Of a stretch of 14,466 nucleotides of DNA, positions 12,913 to 14,466 are shown in pieces (position 1 is the first letter of the stretch; every line of letters starts with the position of its first letter). Both the position numbers and the translations under genes were made by a program. Below the pieces are notes generated by a model that was given only the letters and a program-made list of their open reading frames with translations, was not told the DNA's origin and did not search any database. Where the stretch lies: assembly GCA_023229165.1 (NCBI GenBank), contig JALNZQ010000052.1, positions 1-14,466 on the forward strand, in the 5' to 3' direction. This stretch comes from Methanothrix sp. (GTDB lineage: Archaea; Halobacteriota; Methanosarcinia; Methanotrichales; Methanotrichaceae).

Positions 12913-13716
12913 TCAGAACACCTCGACGGCAATTTTCGGCTTTTTCAACTGCTCTTCTTTCTCCTCTTGCCCGTCTTTGTAGTCCAGATAAAGCAATGTG
13001 GCCAGGCCGTAGATGTAGGGCAGAGAGAGCAGGCTCGCCAGGGCGCCGATGAATGGAATGGTAGGAAGCACTGCGCCTATGGCCATAGAGACGAGGACTA
13101 CTATCAGAGCGTCGGATAAATTGGCCTCTACAAAACGGTAGCTTGCTTTCAGCGCCTCTACGCCGGACTTGCCGTCAATCATAACCGTCTGGGCGACGAA
13201 GTAGAAGGCAAAGCTCAGGATCAGTCCGGGTATAAAGAATAGCACATATCCGAAAGCTACAATTATTCCGGCCAAGAGAGAGGAAAGCACGAGCGGCTCC
13301 ATCTTTTCTTTAGTGACCTTCCAGGCATAGGATAGATCCGCCTTGTTGCCGGAGGATGCTTCCCTGATCATCTCTATTGTCACTCCTTCTGCCAAAAGAA
13401 AGAGTACTATCATCAGTATTACGAACAGGAAAAGTCCTGCCAGGACGAAGGGAGCGATGAACCCCCCTTCTCCAAAGACCGCTATCATCCCGACGTAGCC
13501 CGCGAAGATCACCATGCCCAAGACAAGCGACGCTATGGGAATGAGAGAAGGCACAATCATTATGGGATTGTCCCTGTAGATCTCGAAGGCACGGGAGAAT
13601 AATTCGCCTAGAGCTCTTTTTTTCGGCTTTTCGGCTTTTGCTTCTTCTATGATTGGGGCAAGGACATTGGGCTTTGGATCTGATTGAGGATCCGGCTGAT
13701 CTGAATTGGAATTCAC
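12913..13716 (-). CDS. Multi-pass membrane protein of unknown function
   Basis: This 267-residue protein starts at GTG 13716, with AAAGG in the leader and a TATA box about 50 bases upstream. An N-terminal charged, Pro- and Lys-rich stretch (1-37) precedes the soluble motif LGELFSRAFEIYRDNPIMI, which opens many archaeal proteins of the glycerophosphodiesterase-membrane-domain/DUF type. Hydrophobic segments occupy about 52-81, 86-109, 141-179 and 201-240; the last two blocks are long enough for two passes each, giving about six membrane helices. An amphipathic insert DGKSGVEALKASYRFVEANL lies between the last blocks. The C-terminus is charged (KDGQEEKEEQLKK). No catalytic motif is visible. Proteins of this kind are thought to organise membranes or help exporters, but the role of this one is unknown. 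It is upstream of the ADH synthase gene on the same strand, 82 bases apart. Confidence 0.8.
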   Translation of the reverse strand: MNSNSDQPDPQSDPKPNVLAPIIEEAKAEKPKKRALGELFSRAFEIYRDNPIMIVPSLIPIASLVLGMVIFAGYVGMIAVFGEGGFIAPFVLAGLFLFVILMIVLFLLAEGVTIEMIREASSGNKADLSYAWKVTKEKMEPLVLSSLLAGIIVAFGYVLFFIPGLILSFAFYFVAQTVMIDGKSGVEALKASYRFVEANLSDALIVVLVSMAIGAVLPTIPFIGALASLLSLPYIYGLATLLYLDYKDGQEEKEEQLKKPKIAVEVF

Positions 13717-13765
13717 GGAGATAACCTTTTAATAATTTTTATGCACCATGTTCTTGGGGCGAACC

Positions 13766-13774
13766 TATATAAAA
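13766..13774 (-). promoter_or_regulatory. TATA box of the membrane-protein gene
   Basis: On the minus strand this reads TTTTATATA, a near-consensus archaeal TATA box about 50 bases before GTG 13716. The expected transcript leader is about 25-30 bases and includes AAAGG as ribosome-binding site. Confidence 0.55.
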
Positions 13775-13862
13775 TTTTGCAGAAATCAAAGGCAAAAGAC
13801 CCCATCACAAAAACCATCCATTGATATCCGGCATTTTTGAGACACGCGTTTGCCAAGCGAAC

Positions 13863-13871
13863 TTTTAATAT
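13863..13871 (+). promoter_or_regulatory. TATA-like element of the SIMPL-domain gene
   Basis: TTTTAATAT lies 32-40 bases before ATG 13903, predicting a very short leader. That leader would just include the AGGGGAT motif at 13893-13899. Confidence 0.45.
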
Positions 13872-13902
13872 CTTTGGGAGACATCCCTACTTAGGGGATT
13901 AC

Positions 13903-14466
13903 ATGAAGTGGTTAGTGATAATATTCGGCATTATGATCACTGCGCTCCTCCCCGCCATGGCAGTGGGCACGAATCCTACTCTGACCATTGTGGGCGAGGG
14001 AACAGTGACAGTTCCTGCGGATACGGCGACAGTCTCCGTCTCTGTGAAGAGCGACATTAATAATATGACCGAAGCCCAGGCGGCGGCTCAGGAGAAGATG
14101 GGCAAAGTAATCGATGCGCTGAAGGCGGCGGGCGTCAAAGATGAGGAGATTTTGCCGGGTCAGTCCAGCGGAGTTTCCAGCTTTCAGTCCACCAGCAAGG
14201 TCTGCAAGAGAGTGAACAATAGCACGGTATGTGAGAATAACACGGCTTCGGCCTCTTCCTTAGAGCGATCGACTGTCGTTCGCCTCAAGAGCACCGACGA
14301 TTCCAGGATTAACCGTGTGCTGGATGCGGCCCGCTCTGCCGGAGCCAAGGCTTATGTGGCTGGGTACGGCCTAAGCGATTCCAGCAAGGCTGCAGCAGAG
14401 GCTCGCCAGAAAGCGGTGGCCAATGCCAAGGAGAATGCCGCCGAAATGGCAGCTTCTGAAGGGATG
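13903..14466 (+). CDS. Exported SIMPL (DUF541)-domain protein, 5' part
   Basis: This gene starts at ATG 13903, with AGGGGAT ending three bases upstream, and is open to the right edge (188 codons); its end lies outside the window. Residues 1-21 form a signal peptide (MKWLVIIFGIMITALLPAMA). The mature protein opens with the SIMPL/DUF541 signature NPTLTIVGEGTVTVPADTATVSVSV, followed by the helix with repeated alanines (AQAAAQEKMGKVIDALKAAGVKDEEI). The YGLSDSSKAAAEARQKAVAN and AKENAAEMA helix pattern of the family is also present. An insert with two cysteines (KVCKRVNNSTVCENN) could form a disulfide. Members are oxidative-stress-related exported proteins in bacteria (for example YggE), but their molecular activity is unclear and its role in archaea is unknown. 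It is divergent from the membrane-protein gene, sharing a 186-base promoter region. Confidence 0.85.
   Translation, partial: MKWLVIIFGIMITALLPAMAVGTNPTLTIVGEGTVTVPADTATVSVSVKSDINNMTEAQAAAQEKMGKVIDALKAAGVKDEEILPGQSSGVSSFQSTSKVCKRVNNSTVCENNTASASSLERSTVVRLKSTDDSRINRVLDAARSAGAKAYVAGYGLSDSSKAAAEARQKAVANAKENAAEMAASEGM

Overview
The window looks like chromosomal DNA of a methanogenic archaeon, most likely a Methanothrix (Methanosaeta)-type member of the Methanosarcinia. Support for archaea: an archaeal-type ADH synthase (alternative shikimate pathway), a gatC-gatA-gatB operon, TATA boxes about 25 bases ahead of starts or leaders, several exported proteins of unknown family, and a mixture of Shine-Dalgarno-led and apparently leaderless genes. 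The genus is an inference from the style of the proteins. No database search was run.

Left part (1-3400): the 3' end of a Cys-containing 26-residue repeat protein, a dead signal-peptide start, two exported proteins of unknown function flanking a stand-alone Lrp/AsnC ligand-binding (RAM) protein, and, convergent to these, a CrtI-like FAD oxidoreductase. A 351-base spacer then leads into the gatCAB operon (3752-6872). This encodes the complete tRNA-dependent amidotransferase, with all catalytic and zinc-binding residues visible, and ends in a hairpin plus T-run terminator.

Middle part (6944-9970): an accessory, decaying region. On the minus strand there is an hsdM gene cut down to its N-terminal domain, coupled by a 4-base overlap to an intact 516-residue protein that joins DUF4062 to a RecG-like GHKL ATPase module, a short Thr-Ala-Gln-Val repeat and a winged helix. 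Downstream of it lies the C-terminal wreck of a second RecG-like ATPase, readable in three successive frames. On the plus strand follow a truncated CheB methylesterase start and a frameshifted receiver domain. A 23-bp sequence inside gatB recurs exactly at 9515-9537, on the far side of this region. The whole stretch reads as the remains of a type I restriction-modification/defence locus and of signalling genes, with one intact gene left.

Right part (9971-14466): an intact receiver-histidine kinase hybrid (plus strand); convergent to it an exported TPR protein, ADH synthase and a multi-pass membrane protein (all minus strand); then, divergently, the 5' part of an exported SIMPL-domain protein that runs off the window. 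No rRNA, tRNA, CRISPR array or transposase was recognised.
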